NCBI GenBank assembly: GCA_900548895.1
Contig: URLZ01000019.1
Span: forward strand, 1-40,958
Length of the DNA: 40,958 bases
Reading direction: 5' to 3'
DNA from: an uncultured Akkermansia sp.
GTDB lineage: Bacteria; Verrucomicrobiota; Verrucomicrobiia; Verrucomicrobiales; Akkermansiaceae
A program made the position numbers and the translations under genes. The notes beneath the pieces are model-generated. The model was not told the DNA's origin and ran no database searches. It worked only from the letters and a program-made list of their open reading frames with translations. Shown here one piece after another: positions 1 through 10,987 of this stretch (positions are counted from its first letter, which is position 1; every line of letters begins with the position of its first letter).

Positions 1-48
1 CCCCGCCCCTCGCCCCGCCCCTCGCCCCCATGCCCCTCGCCCCCGCAC
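1..48. repeat. 12-bp tandem repeat at the 5' edge of the EamA gene
   Basis: The unit CCCCGCCCCTCG occurs twice (1-12, 13-24). It is followed by a variant carrying the ATG (25-39) and a decayed copy. Read in the frame of the downstream gene it encodes repeats of Pro-Leu-Ala-Pro and contains no stop back to the window edge. Confidence 0.7.
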
Positions 49-950
49 GCCTTGCAGCCATCCTGCTCGCCTACTTCCTGATCTACGTCGTCTGGGGGTC
101 GACCTACTACGTCATCGGCGTCGCCCTGCTAGAAATTCCCCCCTTCCTGCTCGGCGCCTGGCGCTTCAGCATCGCCGGGCTGGTGCTGCTGATCCTCTGC
201 GCCCTGCGCGGCGAGCGCATCTTCGCCCCGCAGCTGCTGCGCCGCTCCGCCGTCAGCGGCATCGTCCTCCTCTTCGTCGACATGGCCGTCATCATGCTCG
301 CCCAGCGCTACATCTCCAGCAGTCTCGTCGCCATCCTCGCCTCCTCCACCGCCATCTGGATCATGCTGCTCGACCTGCCCGAGCGCCGCCGCAGCGGCTG
401 CCGCCCCCGCGCCGTCGCCGGCCTCCTCATCGGCTTCGCCGGCGTCGCCGCCCTCTACGCCGAACAACTCCTCGCCGACAGCCGCACCGCAGGGCAGGGC
501 ACCCGCGGCATCCTGCTGCTCATCGCCGGCTGCATCTCGTGGGCGCTGGGCACCCTCTACGCCAAATACCGCAGCCCGGGCACCGAAACCCGCAACACCT
601 TCGCCGGCGCCGGCTGGCAAATGATCTTCGCCGCCGGCATGTTCTGGGCCGGCGCCGCCCTCACCGGCGAGAGCCTCAGCCCGACTGAGCTCAGCACCGC
701 CGCCCGCATCAGCCTGCTCTACCTCATCTTCGCCGGCTCACTGCTGGCCTACACCGCCTACATCTGGCTGCTCAGCGTGCGCCCCGCCGCCGAAGTCGCC
801 ACCCACGCCTACGTCAACCCCGTCGTCGCCATCCTCCTCGGCCTCACCCTCGGCCACGAGAGCGTCAGCCCCCTCCAAATCATCGGGCTGATCGTCATCC
901 TCACCGGCGTCCTCCTCATCGAACTCCCCCATTCCCGATCCCGAACATGA
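30..950 (+). CDS. EamA/DMT-family membrane exporter
   Basis: A polytopic inner-membrane protein of the drug/metabolite transporter superfamily, expected to export small metabolites; the substrate cannot be read from sequence. The 306 residues fit the usual ~300 aa, ten-helix, two-EamA-repeat architecture. The first repeat opens with the family-typical VWGSTY stretch and PPFLLGAWRF. The second half carries the cytoplasm-facing turns and a terminal helix ending in ELPHSRSRT. The ATG at 30 is used here, but the frame is open to the window edge through a Pro-Leu-Ala-Pro repeat, so the true start could lie upstream. The stop overlaps the next start as ATGA (947-950), which indicates translational coupling with the DUF418 gene. 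Confidence 0.85.
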   Translation: MPLAPARLAAILLAYFLIYVVWGSTYYVIGVALLEIPPFLLGAWRFSIAGLVLLILCALRGERIFAPQLLRRSAVSGIVLLFVDMAVIMLAQRYISSSLVAILASSTAIWIMLLDLPERRRSGCRPRAVAGLLIGFAGVAALYAEQLLADSRTAGQGTRGILLLIAGCISWALGTLYAKYRSPGTETRNTFAGAGWQMIFAAGMFWAGAALTGESLSPTELSTAARISLLYLIFAGSLLAYTAYIWLLSVRPAAEVATHAYVNPVVAILLGLTLGHESVSPLQIIGLIVILTGVLLIELPHSRSRT

Positions 951-2347
951 CCAGCCCCCGAATCCCCGACCCATCCCAAGCCCCGGCCCCGGAGCCCTCC
1001 ACCCCCACCGCCGCTAGATCCCGCGCCGTCACGCCGAGCGCTACACCTACCGCCGTCACGCCGAGCGCTACGCCGGCCCTCACCGCTGATGCCGCTGCTC
1101 CCTCCCCTCAGCCCTCGGGCCCCACCGTGCCCCCGACACTCATCCCCACCCAAGCGAGCGAACGCTACATGATTCTGGACACCCTGCGCGGCTTTGCCAT
1201 CCTCGGCATCGCGCTGGCCAATTACCCCGAGCTCTCCCTCTACCGCTTCCTGCCCGCGGACGCCGCCGCCGCGCTGCCCGCCTCCGCTTGGGATCGCGCC
1301 ATCAACTTCATCGTCCACAGCCTCGTCGACGGCAAATTCTACACCATCTTCTCGCTGCTCTTCGGCATCGGCTTCTCCATCATCCTGCAAAACATCACCC
1401 GCAAGGGCGGGCGCGTCCTGCCCCTCTTCATGCGGCGCATGGCCCTGCTGGCCCTCATGGGCCTCGCGCACCTCCTCTTCATCTGGAGCGGCGACATCCT
1501 GCTGCTCTACGCCCTCATGGGCATGCTGCTGGCCTGCTTCCGCAATCTCTCGGACCGCACCCTGCTCAGCTGCGCCCTCGCCTTCCTCCTGCTGCCCATC
1601 GGCATCGACGCCGCCTGCGAATACGCCGACCTCCACCCCGCCGCCTTCTTCGTGCAGCTCCAGCAGCAAGCCTGCGCCCACAGCGGCATCACCCCGGAAA
1701 ACTTCGCCACCTGGCTGCGCGATGCGGACAGCTATGCGGGCATGTTCGACTTCCTCATTCAGGGAGCTGCCGTCCGCGCCCAGGAGTTCATCGACGGCAA
1801 CCGCTACTTCAAAGTCCTCGGCCTCTTCCTGCTCGGCTTCCTCATCGGCCGCCACCGCCTCTACGCCCGCCTCGCCGAGCACCGCCAAGCCCTGCGCCGC
1901 ATCACCCTCATCGGCGGCGGCCTCGGCCTCATCCTCGCCCCGCTCTTCGCCTGGAGCTCCATCAACGGCCAGCCCTGGGGCATCACCGCGCACAGCCTCA
2001 TCTACACCCTCAGCGTCTACCCCCTCGCCTTCGCCTACATGAGCCTCATCTGCCTCGCCTACCTGCGCTGCAGCACCTTCGCCCCCTTCCGCTGGCTCGC
2101 CGCCCCCGGGCGCATGGCCCTCACCAACTACCTCATGCAATCCGTCATCGGCGTCCTGCTCTACTACGGCATCGGCCTCGGGCTCGGCGCCTCTCTTCCG
2201 CTGGCCGGCGTTGAACTCGTCGCCCTGCTCATCTTCATCGCCCAAATGATCCTCAGCAGCCTCTGGCTGCGGGCCTTCCGCTACGGCCCGCTGGAGTGGA
2301 TCTGGCGCATCCTCACCTACGGACGATACTTCCCCTGCCGCCGCTGA
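947..2347 (+). CDS. DUF418 (YeiB-like) membrane protein with Pro/Thr/Ala-rich N-terminal extension
   Basis: A multi-spanning membrane protein of the DUF418 family, whose biochemical role is not established. The family core starts near residue 74 with MILDTLRGFAILGIALANY. It ends with the DUF418 hallmark GPLEWIWRILTYGR. Several hydrophobic helices lie between them. Residues 1-73 are low-complexity (Pro, Thr, Ala, Ser) with a repeated VTPSATP. An in-frame ATG at 1169 (residue 75) starts exactly at the conserved core and is a serious alternative start. The ATG at 947 is kept because it overlaps the stop of the upstream transporter (ATGA). Confidence 0.8.
   Translation: MTSPRIPDPSQAPAPEPSTPTAARSRAVTPSATPTAVTPSATPALTADAAAPSPQPSGPTVPPTLIPTQASERYMILDTLRGFAILGIALANYPELSLYRFLPADAAAALPASAWDRAINFIVHSLVDGKFYTIFSLLFGIGFSIILQNITRKGGRVLPLFMRRMALLALMGLAHLLFIWSGDILLLYALMGMLLACFRNLSDRTLLSCALAFLLLPIGIDAACEYADLHPAAFFVQLQQQACAHSGITPENFATWLRDADSYAGMFDFLIQGAAVRAQEFIDGNRYFKVLGLFLLGFLIGRHRLYARLAEHRQALRRITLIGGGLGLILAPLFAWSSINGQPWGITAHSLIYTLSVYPLAFAYMSLICLAYLRCSTFAPFRWLAAPGRMALTNYLMQSVIGVLLYYGIGLGLGASLPLAGVELVALLIFIAQMILSSLWLRAFRYGPLEWIWRILTYGRYFPCRR
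1024..1071 (+). repeat. Direct repeat within the DUF418 gene
   Basis: A 21-bp sequence beginning CGCCGTCACGCC occurs at 1024-1044 and again at 1051-1071, a 27-bp period. It encodes the doubled AVTPSATP of the low-complexity N-terminus. Confidence 0.7.
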
Positions 2348-2559
2348 ATCGTGCCTGCGAGGCATACAGCCCCATTGAAACGAAGTATGGGGAAGCGACT
2401 CGTCCGCGCGCTATCATCATGACAGCCCCGCCTCTCTCGGAGAGAGACATTCGAAACCAACGAGAACCCTCGTCGCCCTCCGAGCCCCGCCCTGCAACCC
2501 GCCGACCCGGGCCGCAGCATCGCTAACCAATCGACAAACCTGACGCACCCCACCTCATC

Positions 2560-4885
<2,326 letters not shown>

Positions 4886-4893
4886 AGCCGCAA

Positions 4894-4968
4894 GAGCTCG
4901 GCGCGGACGTCCCTCGCGGTGACGCAGCCTCGGTAAAGAGGGAGGCCCGACCGAGTTCGTCCGAGCTC
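4894..4968. terminator. Nested inverted repeats between convergent genes
   Basis: GAGCTCGG (4894-4901) pairs with CCGAGCTC (4961-4968). Inside it CTCGGT (4929-4934) pairs with ACCGAG (4950-4955). It sits between the convergent aldo/keto reductase and peptidase genes. There is no T-run, so a terminator role is only suggested by position. Confidence 0.3.
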
Positions 4969-4994
4969 CGTCAGCCCGGCGCATCAGGGCAACA

Positions 4995-6032
4995 TCACGG
5001 CAGCAGCTGGCGGATGAGCTGCTGCACCAGCCGCCCCGTCTCGTGCAGGGAAAGGGGGCAGATGCGGCTCATATCGTCCGCCGGCGTGTGCCACCAGCCG
5101 CCCTCCTGAAAGCGGGCAATGAGGTTGAGCGTGTCCACGCCCGCGAACGCGTAGGGGCGATGATCATCGAGGTAGCCCGTCGGCACGGCGCCCCAGGTCT
5201 CGGGGGAAAGACCGAGGCGCTCCACCGCCATCTCATAGAGCATCAGCAGACTCTCCGGCGTGTCAGCCATCGGAACGCCGATGCGCTTGTCGCGGCCGCC
5301 CACCATGTCGAGGTTGATCTGCCAGCGCGGCAGGCCGCCCGCACCGCGGCGCGCCACATCGTAGCGCGAGCCGTAGAGCCCGTCCGTCTCCGTCATGCGC
5401 TCGGCGAGAGACTCCTCGCCGTCGAAAAAGATGAGCTCGATTTGCTCGGCCCGCTGCGCCTGCTGCTTCGGGAGGCTGCGCGCCAGCTCCAGCAGAACCG
5501 AGGCACCGCTCGCGCCATCGTCCGCCCCGACGAAGCCCGGAATGCCGCGCTTGGTGTCGATGTGGCAGCTGAGCAGCAGGGGGCGGGGCGCCTCGCCGGG
5601 GGCGGAGGCTGAAGCAGCGTCCGAGGCCGTGGCTGAGTTCTCCCTGATGAAAACGGCGCGCAGATTCGTGAAGCGCAGCCCCTCCGGGCCGCTGAAGACA
5701 TCGCGCTGCGTGCGCCAGCCGGCGGTGCGCAGGTGCTGCTCCAAGTAGCGCAGCTGCGCCTCATAGGCCTCACTGCCGCTGGGGCGGGGGCCGAGTTTGC
5801 AGAGCGCGTCGGCGTGCTCCCAAGCCTTCAGGCCGGAGAACTCATGATCGGCGAGCCCCGCCAGCTCCGCAGCGGCATCGCTCCTCTGACGGGAGGAGAT
5901 TGACCCGCGAGGCTTGGATGCTGCGTCCTCAGCGCGATCGCAGCCCGGCAGCAGTGCCGCCGCTGCCGACAGAGCGGTGAGTGCGAGGCGCGCGCCGAGA
6001 GGCCGCCGTCTGAAAAGCGTTCGGAATTTCAT
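4995..6032 (-). CDS. M28-family peptidase / glutaminyl-cyclase-like lipoprotein
   Basis: A 345-residue predicted lipoprotein. The lipobox LLPGC places the modified Cys at residue 31, so the enzyme should be anchored in the envelope. The zinc-enzyme core of family M28 is complete: SCHIDTK (His, Asp), GADDGASG (bridging Asp), FFDGEE (catalytic Glu and ligand), NLDMVG (Asp) and WWHTPADD (His). The short length, the FFDGEE box and the WHTPADD end resemble glutaminyl-peptide cyclotransferases as well as aminopeptidases, so either reaction is possible. The ATG at 6032 is preferred over an upstream in-frame TTG at 6038. It is convergent with the aldo/keto reductase. Confidence 0.82.
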   Translation of the reverse strand: MKFRTLFRRRPLGARLALTALSAAAALLPGCDRAEDAASKPRGSISSRQRSDAAAELAGLADHEFSGLKAWEHADALCKLGPRPSGSEAYEAQLRYLEQHLRTAGWRTQRDVFSGPEGLRFTNLRAVFIRENSATASDAASASAPGEAPRPLLLSCHIDTKRGIPGFVGADDGASGASVLLELARSLPKQQAQRAEQIELIFFDGEESLAERMTETDGLYGSRYDVARRGAGGLPRWQINLDMVGGRDKRIGVPMADTPESLLMLYEMAVERLGLSPETWGAVPTGYLDDHRPYAFAGVDTLNLIARFQEGGWWHTPADDMSRICPLSLHETGRLVQQLIRQLLP

Positions 6033-6264
6033 GTGCAAGCAGGGGATGAGAGCTGCGGGGAGAGAGCAGCGAGAGCCGTGACCGAGGGCCGAGCGCCGAT
6101 CGGGCGAAGACGCTATCGCCTACCGCGCCTCCTCCGCCCGTCATCCGAGGCCCGCGAGCCGGGCCCGTCGGACCGAGAGCTGTAAACCGCAGGGCGAGAG
6201 ACGAAAAGGGATGGCCTAGCGGACGGCGCTCGCGGATGGAAGGGCGGGGAAGGGGCAGCTTGGC

Positions 6265-7164
6265 TCAGTTGAGGCTGCCGGCGCTGATGCCGCAGAGCTG
6301 CAAAATGCGCTCCAGCTCATCCTTGCCGGCGTAGGGAATCTCGATAACGCCGTTGCTCTTGCCCTTGAGCGTGATATTGACCTTGGTGCCGAACTCGCGC
6401 GAGAGCTCGTCGCAGATGTTGCGGTAGGCCTCGGGCAGCCCGCTCTCGCGCGGCAGGGGCGGGGGCTCCGGGCTGAGGAGCTTGCGCACGAGCTGCTCGG
6501 TCTGGCGGACAGTGAGGCTGTGCGACACAACGCGCCGGGCGGCGCCGACCTGCTGCTCGGGATCCTTGAGCTGAAGGAGCACCTTGGCGTGGCCCACGGT
6601 GATGCTGCGCTCTTCGAGCAGGCGGCGCACCTCCTCCTCGAGCTCCAGCAGGCGCACCATGTTCGCGATGACGGCGCGCGACTTGCCGACGTGCTGAGCG
6701 ATGGTCTCCTGCTTCATGTTGAAGCGCGTGATGAGCACGCGGTACTGCTCCGCCTCTTCAAGCGGGCTGAGATCTTCGCGTTGAAGGTTCTCGATGAGCG
6801 TTAGCTCGGCAACCTCCTGGTCGCTGGCCTCGTGAACGACGACGGGAACCTCCTCGAGCCCGAGGCTCTTGACCGCCCGCAGACGGCGCTCACCGGCAAT
6901 GAGCTCGTAGCGCCCCTCCACCACGCGGACGATGAGCGGCTGGATGAGCCCGCGCTCGCGAATCGAGTCGGCCAGCTCGCGGATCTGCTCTTCGTTGAAG
7001 CGTCGGCGGGGTTGAAAGGGAGAGGCGAGAATCTCCTGCGTCTTGGCGCGGATGACGCGCTCGCCGTCCGCCTCCGCCCCCGGCGGCGTTTCGCGGGAGG
7101 GCTTGGTGTCATTGCGGCGAGAGATCAGAGCGCTGAGTCCTTTTCCTAAAGCGGGTTTCGGCAT
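6265..7164 (-). CDS. parB: Chromosome-partitioning protein ParB
   Basis: 299 residues with the complete chromosomal ParB plan. It opens with the conserved tail KPALGKGLSALI (ParA-contacting in the family). The N-terminal CTPase domain has SPFQPRRRF, GLIQPLIVR and the GERRLRA box, then ENLQREDLSPLEEA. The helix-turn-helix is MKQETIAQHVGKSRAVIANMVRLLEL. The C-terminal dimerisation segment follows. It should load on parS sites and spread as a CTP-dependent clamp. ParA is usually encoded next to parB, but no parA is found on either side here, and no canonical parS palindrome was found in the window. The gene starts 78 bp downstream of the lipoprotein gene and may be read from the same promoter. 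Confidence 0.95.
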   Translation of the reverse strand: MPKPALGKGLSALISRRNDTKPSRETPPGAEADGERVIRAKTQEILASPFQPRRRFNEEQIRELADSIRERGLIQPLIVRVVEGRYELIAGERRLRAVKSLGLEEVPVVVHEASDQEVAELTLIENLQREDLSPLEEAEQYRVLITRFNMKQETIAQHVGKSRAVIANMVRLLELEEEVRRLLEERSITVGHAKVLLQLKDPEQQVGAARRVVSHSLTVRQTEQLVRKLLSPEPPPLPRESGLPEAYRNICDELSREFGTKVNITLKGKSNGVIEIPYAGKDELERILQLCGISAGSLN

Positions 7165-7242
7165 GGTGAGGGAAGGGGAGGGGTGCGGCGAAGGGCGGCC
7201 GGGCGCAGCGAAAGCGGGTGCGCGCGGCCATCGGCTGTTGCA

Positions 7243-8550
7243 TCAGTTGGAGGCCTTGTCGGCAGCCTGGCGGCTGAGGCTGATGCTGAAGTTCTTGTTC
7301 GGGCTGTTTTTCCAGGCGCGGCAGCTCATGCTGCCCGTGAGGCGGCCCTCCGGGCTCAGCTTGAGCTCCAAGTAGCCGTCGTTCGAATCAAAGACCTCCG
7401 CCGTGGGCTGATCAGAGGCGTAGATGCCGTCGTAGATCGTGATGTTGATCGTGTAGCAGCCCTTCTCGTCGGGCTTGCCGTCGCAGCGCCCCTCGATGTG
7501 GATGTTGGTGCCCTTGATCTTCGGATCGCTCAGGGAGCCGAAAAACTGCACGCTGTCATTCTGGACGCTCACGTCATCGATGCTCAGGTTGATCTGCCCG
7601 AAGCGCTGGTCGCGCGTCCATTCGCCCGCATAGACGCGGCCCTTGGCCAGAGCATCCCGGTAGAAGCGCCGCTGCTCGTCAGCCTTGGCCTGCTCCGCGG
7701 CGGCCTTCGCGGCAGCCGTGCGCGCTGCCTCCTCCGCGGCGGCCTCGCGCTGGGCCAAGCTGCCGCGCGCGGCGGCCTCGCGCTCGCTGATGAGCGCCGT
7801 GACGGCCTGATTGAAGGCATCCGCGCGGCTGCGGATGTCCGCCTTGCGGCTCTCGATGAACTCGGGCGTCAGGATATCGGCCCCCTGCGGCAGGGCACTC
7901 TCCGGCGTCGTGCCGCTGAAGTCGAGCTCGCGGGTGAGGTCCGCCCCGTCAAAGCTGAAGTCGCTGAAGGCCCACTGGCCGTCCTTCCACTCGGCGCGGA
8001 AGCGGATGGGGATGACCTTCGTGTCTCCCTTGCTGATGCGGCGGGTGTAAACCGGCGCCTGCGCCAGCTCCGTCATGCTGTCGAGCTGCTGCTGCAAAGC
8101 CTCGGGGAGGGGGCGCGCCTGGCGATCCTCCTCCGTGATGTATTCAGCCGGCGCCCCGATCTGCATGAGGTAGTGAGATTCGGGCATCATGGCACGCTTC
8201 GCGGAATCGTTGATCAGGCGGCGCTCCTTGTCGAAATCCTCGGGCGCGAAATCCTTGCTGTAGCGGTTCTCGCGGAAGGTGTAGGTGAGCTTGCAGTACT
8301 GGCGCCCCTCGGCATCGGGAGGGGCCATGTCAGCCTTGCTGAAGTCCGCCACGGCCTCGAGATTCAGCGAGGGGCTGATCCACGCGACGACGGCGTCGGT
8401 GCTCAGCTCGGGCTTGGTTTCGGCCGTCGGCGTGCTGCTGCTCTCGGCTGCGGCGGGAGCCGATGACTCCTGCTTGTCATCGCCGCAGGAGGGGAGAAGG
8501 AGGGCGAGGCCTCCGAGGAGAAGAGGGCTGCTGATGAGGGTAATTTTCAT
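7243..8550 (-). CDS. Lipoprotein of unknown function
   Basis: 435 residues. The signal peptide ends in the lipobox LLPSC (Cys22), so it is a predicted lipoprotein. A Ser/Ala/Glu-rich linker (about 25-50) follows. A first globular region (about 50-215; contains KLTYTFRENRYSKDF) contains stretches repeatedly enriched in Asp and Glu. An Ala/Glu-rich likely coiled coil spans about 255-315. The C-terminal beta-rich domain (about 320-430) includes SVQFFGSLSDPKIKGTNIHIEGRC. The last domain reads like a secreted beta-sandwich that scores differences between states, but no known family is recognised. It is transcribed from a good promoter (8601-8629), 78 bp upstream of parB. Confidence 0.75.
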   Translation of the reverse strand: MKITLISSPLLLGGLALLLPSCGDDKQESSAPAAAESSSTPTAETKPELSTDAVVAWISPSLNLEAVADFSKADMAPPDAEGRQYCKLTYTFRENRYSKDFAPEDFDKERRLINDSAKRAMMPESHYLMQIGAPAEYITEEDRQARPLPEALQQQLDSMTELAQAPVYTRRISKGDTKVIPIRFRAEWKDGQWAFSDFSFDGADLTRELDFSGTTPESALPQGADILTPEFIESRKADIRSRADAFNQAVTALISEREAAARGSLAQREAAAEEAARTAAAKAAAEQAKADEQRRFYRDALAKGRVYAGEWTRDQRFGQINLSIDDVSVQNDSVQFFGSLSDPKIKGTNIHIEGRCDGKPDEKGCYTINITIYDGIYASDQPTAEVFDSNDGYLELKLSPEGRLTGSMSCRAWKNSPNKNFSISLSRQAADKASN

Positions 8551-8600
8551 GGCTGGGAAAGGGGGTGGCCCGAGCGGTGCGCGGGCGCGCTGCGCCGCCC

Positions 8601-8629
8601 ATTTTGCACTATTTCCGCGCCGATGTCAA
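8601..8629 (-). promoter_or_regulatory. Sigma70-type promoter of the lipoprotein (-parB) unit
   Basis: On the minus strand TTGACA (8624-8629) is followed after 17 bp by CAAAAT (8601-8606). Transcription would start near 8594, giving a leader of about 45 nt to the ATG at 8550. Confidence 0.55.
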
Positions 8630-8711
8630 GGGGCTGAGGCGCGTCCGAGCCGGCGAAAATGTCGACGGCGTGAAAATGGCGGCGGCGTCGCGAGGGAACC
8701 GGGGGGCGGCC

Positions 8712-9614
8712 TCAGCGCGGCGCATCGTCTTTGCGGTTGCTGAAGAAGCTCCACTCCGAGACGCTCGGAAAGCTCGGCAGCGCAACGCTGCCCAGTCGCG
8801 CGCGGAGCAGGAACCAGAGCTTGCGGAAGTTGTTGACGCTGTAGCGCCGCTCGAAGACGCGGTACTCGTCGTCGCGCATCTTCTCCAGAATCGTGTGATA
8901 GATGAGGCTCATGGCCTGCGCGGGGATGAGGGCATTGCGATCCTCCACGCTGAGCTTCTGATACAGCTCCTCCGCCTCGCCGAAAAACTTCTCGGCCAGC
9001 GCCGCCTCATAGGCGAGCAGCTGGCGCATGCGGTAGTTGTAGCGCTGCTCGCGAATGTCGTCGCGCGTGACGCCGAAGAGCTCCATATCGTCCGCCGGCA
9101 GGTACACGCGGTTGTATTTCCGGCAGTCCTCGGCCACGTCACGCAAAATGTTGACCAGCTGCAGGGCGTAGCCCAGCGCTTGGGCGTAGCCGTTGGCCTC
9201 TGGGCTCGCTCCCATCACGGCGGCGCTGGTGATGCCCACGCAGGCCGCGACGCGGTAGGCGTAGGCGAGCAGCTCGCGCCGCGTGGCCGGCTGCACGGGG
9301 CTGATGTCGCTGCGGCAGCCCTCGATGAGCTCGAGCATCGGAGCGGGATCGAGCTGCAGCTTGTGCACCAAGTCGCTGACCTCCGCCTCGATGCCCTCAG
9401 CCGGAGTCACCGCGCCGGTGATGACGTCGCGCCAGCGGTCGAGCGCGGCGTGCCGCAACTCAGGGCTCATGCCGGGCTCGTCCACAATGTCGTCGACGAG
9501 GCGGCAGAAGGCGTAAAACTGGGCCATGCGAATGCGCTTCTCCACCGGCAGATTCATGAGGGTGAAGGCGAGATTCGACTTGGCGTTGCGTGTGATGGTT
9601 TCCGACTCGGCCAT
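8712..9614 (-). CDS. Squalene/phytoene synthase family protein (HpnD- or squalene-synthase-like)
   Basis: 300 residues, the normal length for the head-to-head prenyltransferase family that condenses two farnesyl (or geranylgeranyl) diphosphates. The first Asp-rich motif is FCRLVDDIVDE. The second is QLVNILRDVAEDCRKYNRVYLP, carrying the NxxRDVxED core. The sequence does not say whether it stops at presqualene diphosphate (HpnD) or makes squalene. No hpnC, hpnE or shc is present in the window. The ATG at 9614 (MAESETITRNAKSNLAF) is chosen because the conserved domain begins there. The frame is open further upstream but carries only spurious sequence that runs into lepB. Confidence 0.88.
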   Translation of the reverse strand: MAESETITRNAKSNLAFTLMNLPVEKRIRMAQFYAFCRLVDDIVDEPGMSPELRHAALDRWRDVITGAVTPAEGIEAEVSDLVHKLQLDPAPMLELIEGCRSDISPVQPATRRELLAYAYRVAACVGITSAAVMGASPEANGYAQALGYALQLVNILRDVAEDCRKYNRVYLPADDMELFGVTRDDIREQRYNYRMRQLLAYEAALAEKFFGEAEELYQKLSVEDRNALIPAQAMSLIYHTILEKMRDDEYRVFERRYSVNNFRKLWFLLRARLGSVALPSFPSVSEWSFFSNRKDDAPR

Positions 9615-9738
9615 AGCTTCAGTTCGGGAGAGGAGAATGAGAAACGAGGAAACGGGTAGATCCGATGGTGTCAGATCCGCGGGGCGCTGAGGAAGGGAAA
9701 GAGAGCAGGGAAATGAAGGAGGACGGAGCGGGCCGAAC

Positions 9739-10974
9739 TCAGTCGATGTTGCCCCAGTGGCCGGTGAAGGGCCAGAGCGTGAACGACGCCGGCCCGATGA
9801 TGTTGAACTGGCGGACGGGCCCCCAGTAGCGCGAATCGAGCGAATTGGTCGTGTTGTCGCCCAGCGCCGCGTACTCGCGCAGGTTGTCCGGCACATCGCG
9901 GTCGCGTAGCGTGCGGCTGTCACCGCGCCCGAGGAAGAGCGTGCGCTGCGGATCCACGGCGGGGTTGTAGCCCGTGCTGTTGTAGGGCGGAAGGCAGGCC
10001 ATCACCCGGCGGATCCCCGGCTCCGTCGCCTCCTGCCCGTTGATGATCAGCTTGGGCTGCTCAATGCTCAGTGTATCGCCCGGCAGGCCGCAGAGGCGCT
10101 TGATGTAGTGCGTGCCCGCGCTCTGCTCCGTCATCTCGCTCGTGCCGCGCGTGTTGATGCCGCGGGTGTCAAAGACGAAGGGCTCGCCGCGCTCGGGGCG
10201 GCGGAAGTGGTAGGCCATGCGGTTGACGAGAATCATGTCGCCCGCATCGATGCGCGCGCGCAGAATGACTTCCCCAGGTTGATAGGGCTGCGTGATCGGC
10301 CCGAGGAAGGGATCGATGATGAGCTTGCCGGTCTTGCGCAGGTGCTCGTAGACGACACCGCTGGCGCAGGGAACGCTCAGCGTGCTGTGGTCGCTGAAGG
10401 TGATGACCGTCTCGGTGAAGAGCAGCCACTTCGTGCGCTGGCGGATGTCCTGCACGCTCTTCGTCGTGTCCGACACCGCATCGATGTAGGAGCTGCCGAG
10501 CGTCACGGCATCCCAGAGGCGCTTCGGAGCCGAGGGAAGCTCGTCAACGGGGTGGATGATGATGCCGTTGAGCGTGGGCTGCATCGAGCCGGTCGGGATG
10601 CGGAAGGGTTGCACGAAGTAGGTGCGGATGCCCAGAAAGATCACCAGAATGACGAAGAGCGACTCCACCGCCTCGGCAAGAGCGTTGCGCTTGAAGCCTC
10701 GCAGCTCACTGCACGGGCCGTCGAGAATCAGGCGGCTGAGGCGCTCGACTTCGGCACGATCCCACGCGGCGAGAGCCTCGCGCAGCGCGCTCAGCTGGCC
10801 CTCCAGCTCCGCGAGCTTCTCCGCCTCGATGTGCGGGCGGTAATAGTTCAGGTAGCGCTTCAGGGCGCTGTAGGCTTCGCCGCCGCGGCGTCTCCACTTG
10901 GGCATGAACCAGCTGACGACGTTGTCGGCGAGGGGATTGAGGATGTAGCGGAGGCTGAAGGTGCGAAGCGTCAT
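9739..10974 (-). CDS. lepB: Signal peptidase I
   Basis: A membrane-anchored Ser-Lys protease that removes signal peptides. The box with the catalytic serine is RIPTGSMQPTL (Ser130 from this start). The Lys box is HYIKRLCGLPGD. The C-terminal box is LGDNTTNSLDSRYWG. One hydrophobic anchor (about 103-117) precedes the Ser box, with a ~100-residue charged N-terminal extension before it. At about 411 aa it is larger than E. coli LepB. A large insert lies between the Ser and Lys boxes. An upstream in-frame ATG at 10989 overlaps the apparent -10 box (TAAAAT, 10988-10993), so the ATG at 10974 is preferred. The gene is followed after 124 bp by the squalene/phytoene synthase. Confidence 0.92.
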   Translation of the reverse strand: MTLRTFSLRYILNPLADNVVSWFMPKWRRRGGEAYSALKRYLNYYRPHIEAEKLAELEGQLSALREALAAWDRAEVERLSRLILDGPCSELRGFKRNALAEAVESLFVILVIFLGIRTYFVQPFRIPTGSMQPTLNGIIIHPVDELPSAPKRLWDAVTLGSSYIDAVSDTTKSVQDIRQRTKWLLFTETVITFSDHSTLSVPCASGVVYEHLRKTGKLIIDPFLGPITQPYQPGEVILRARIDAGDMILVNRMAYHFRRPERGEPFVFDTRGINTRGTSEMTEQSAGTHYIKRLCGLPGDTLSIEQPKLIINGQEATEPGIRRVMACLPPYNSTGYNPAVDPQRTLFLGRGDSRTLRDRDVPDNLREYAALGDNTTNSLDSRYWGPVRQFNIIGPASFTLWPFTGHWGNID

Positions 10975-10987
10975 ATGTCTGAAGCCC

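Noticed and set aside
809..2365. Long minus-strand open frame opposite the DUF418 gene
   Set aside because: Acidic, repetitive translation with no motif; a frame mirror of a GC-rich gene.
6039..7242. parS site near parB
   Set aside because: No TGTTTCACGTGAAACA-like palindrome could be found around parB or elsewhere in the window.
7183..8466. 427-codon plus-strand frame opposite the lipoprotein gene
   Set aside because: The minus-strand protein has a lipobox and its own promoter; the plus-strand frame starts inside other sequence and shows only Arg/Leu/Ala composition.
9615..9923. N-terminal extension of the squalene/phytoene synthase
   Set aside because: The extra ~100 residues run into the end of lepB in another frame and are Arg/Ser/Thr-rich noise; the family domain starts at the ATG at 9614.
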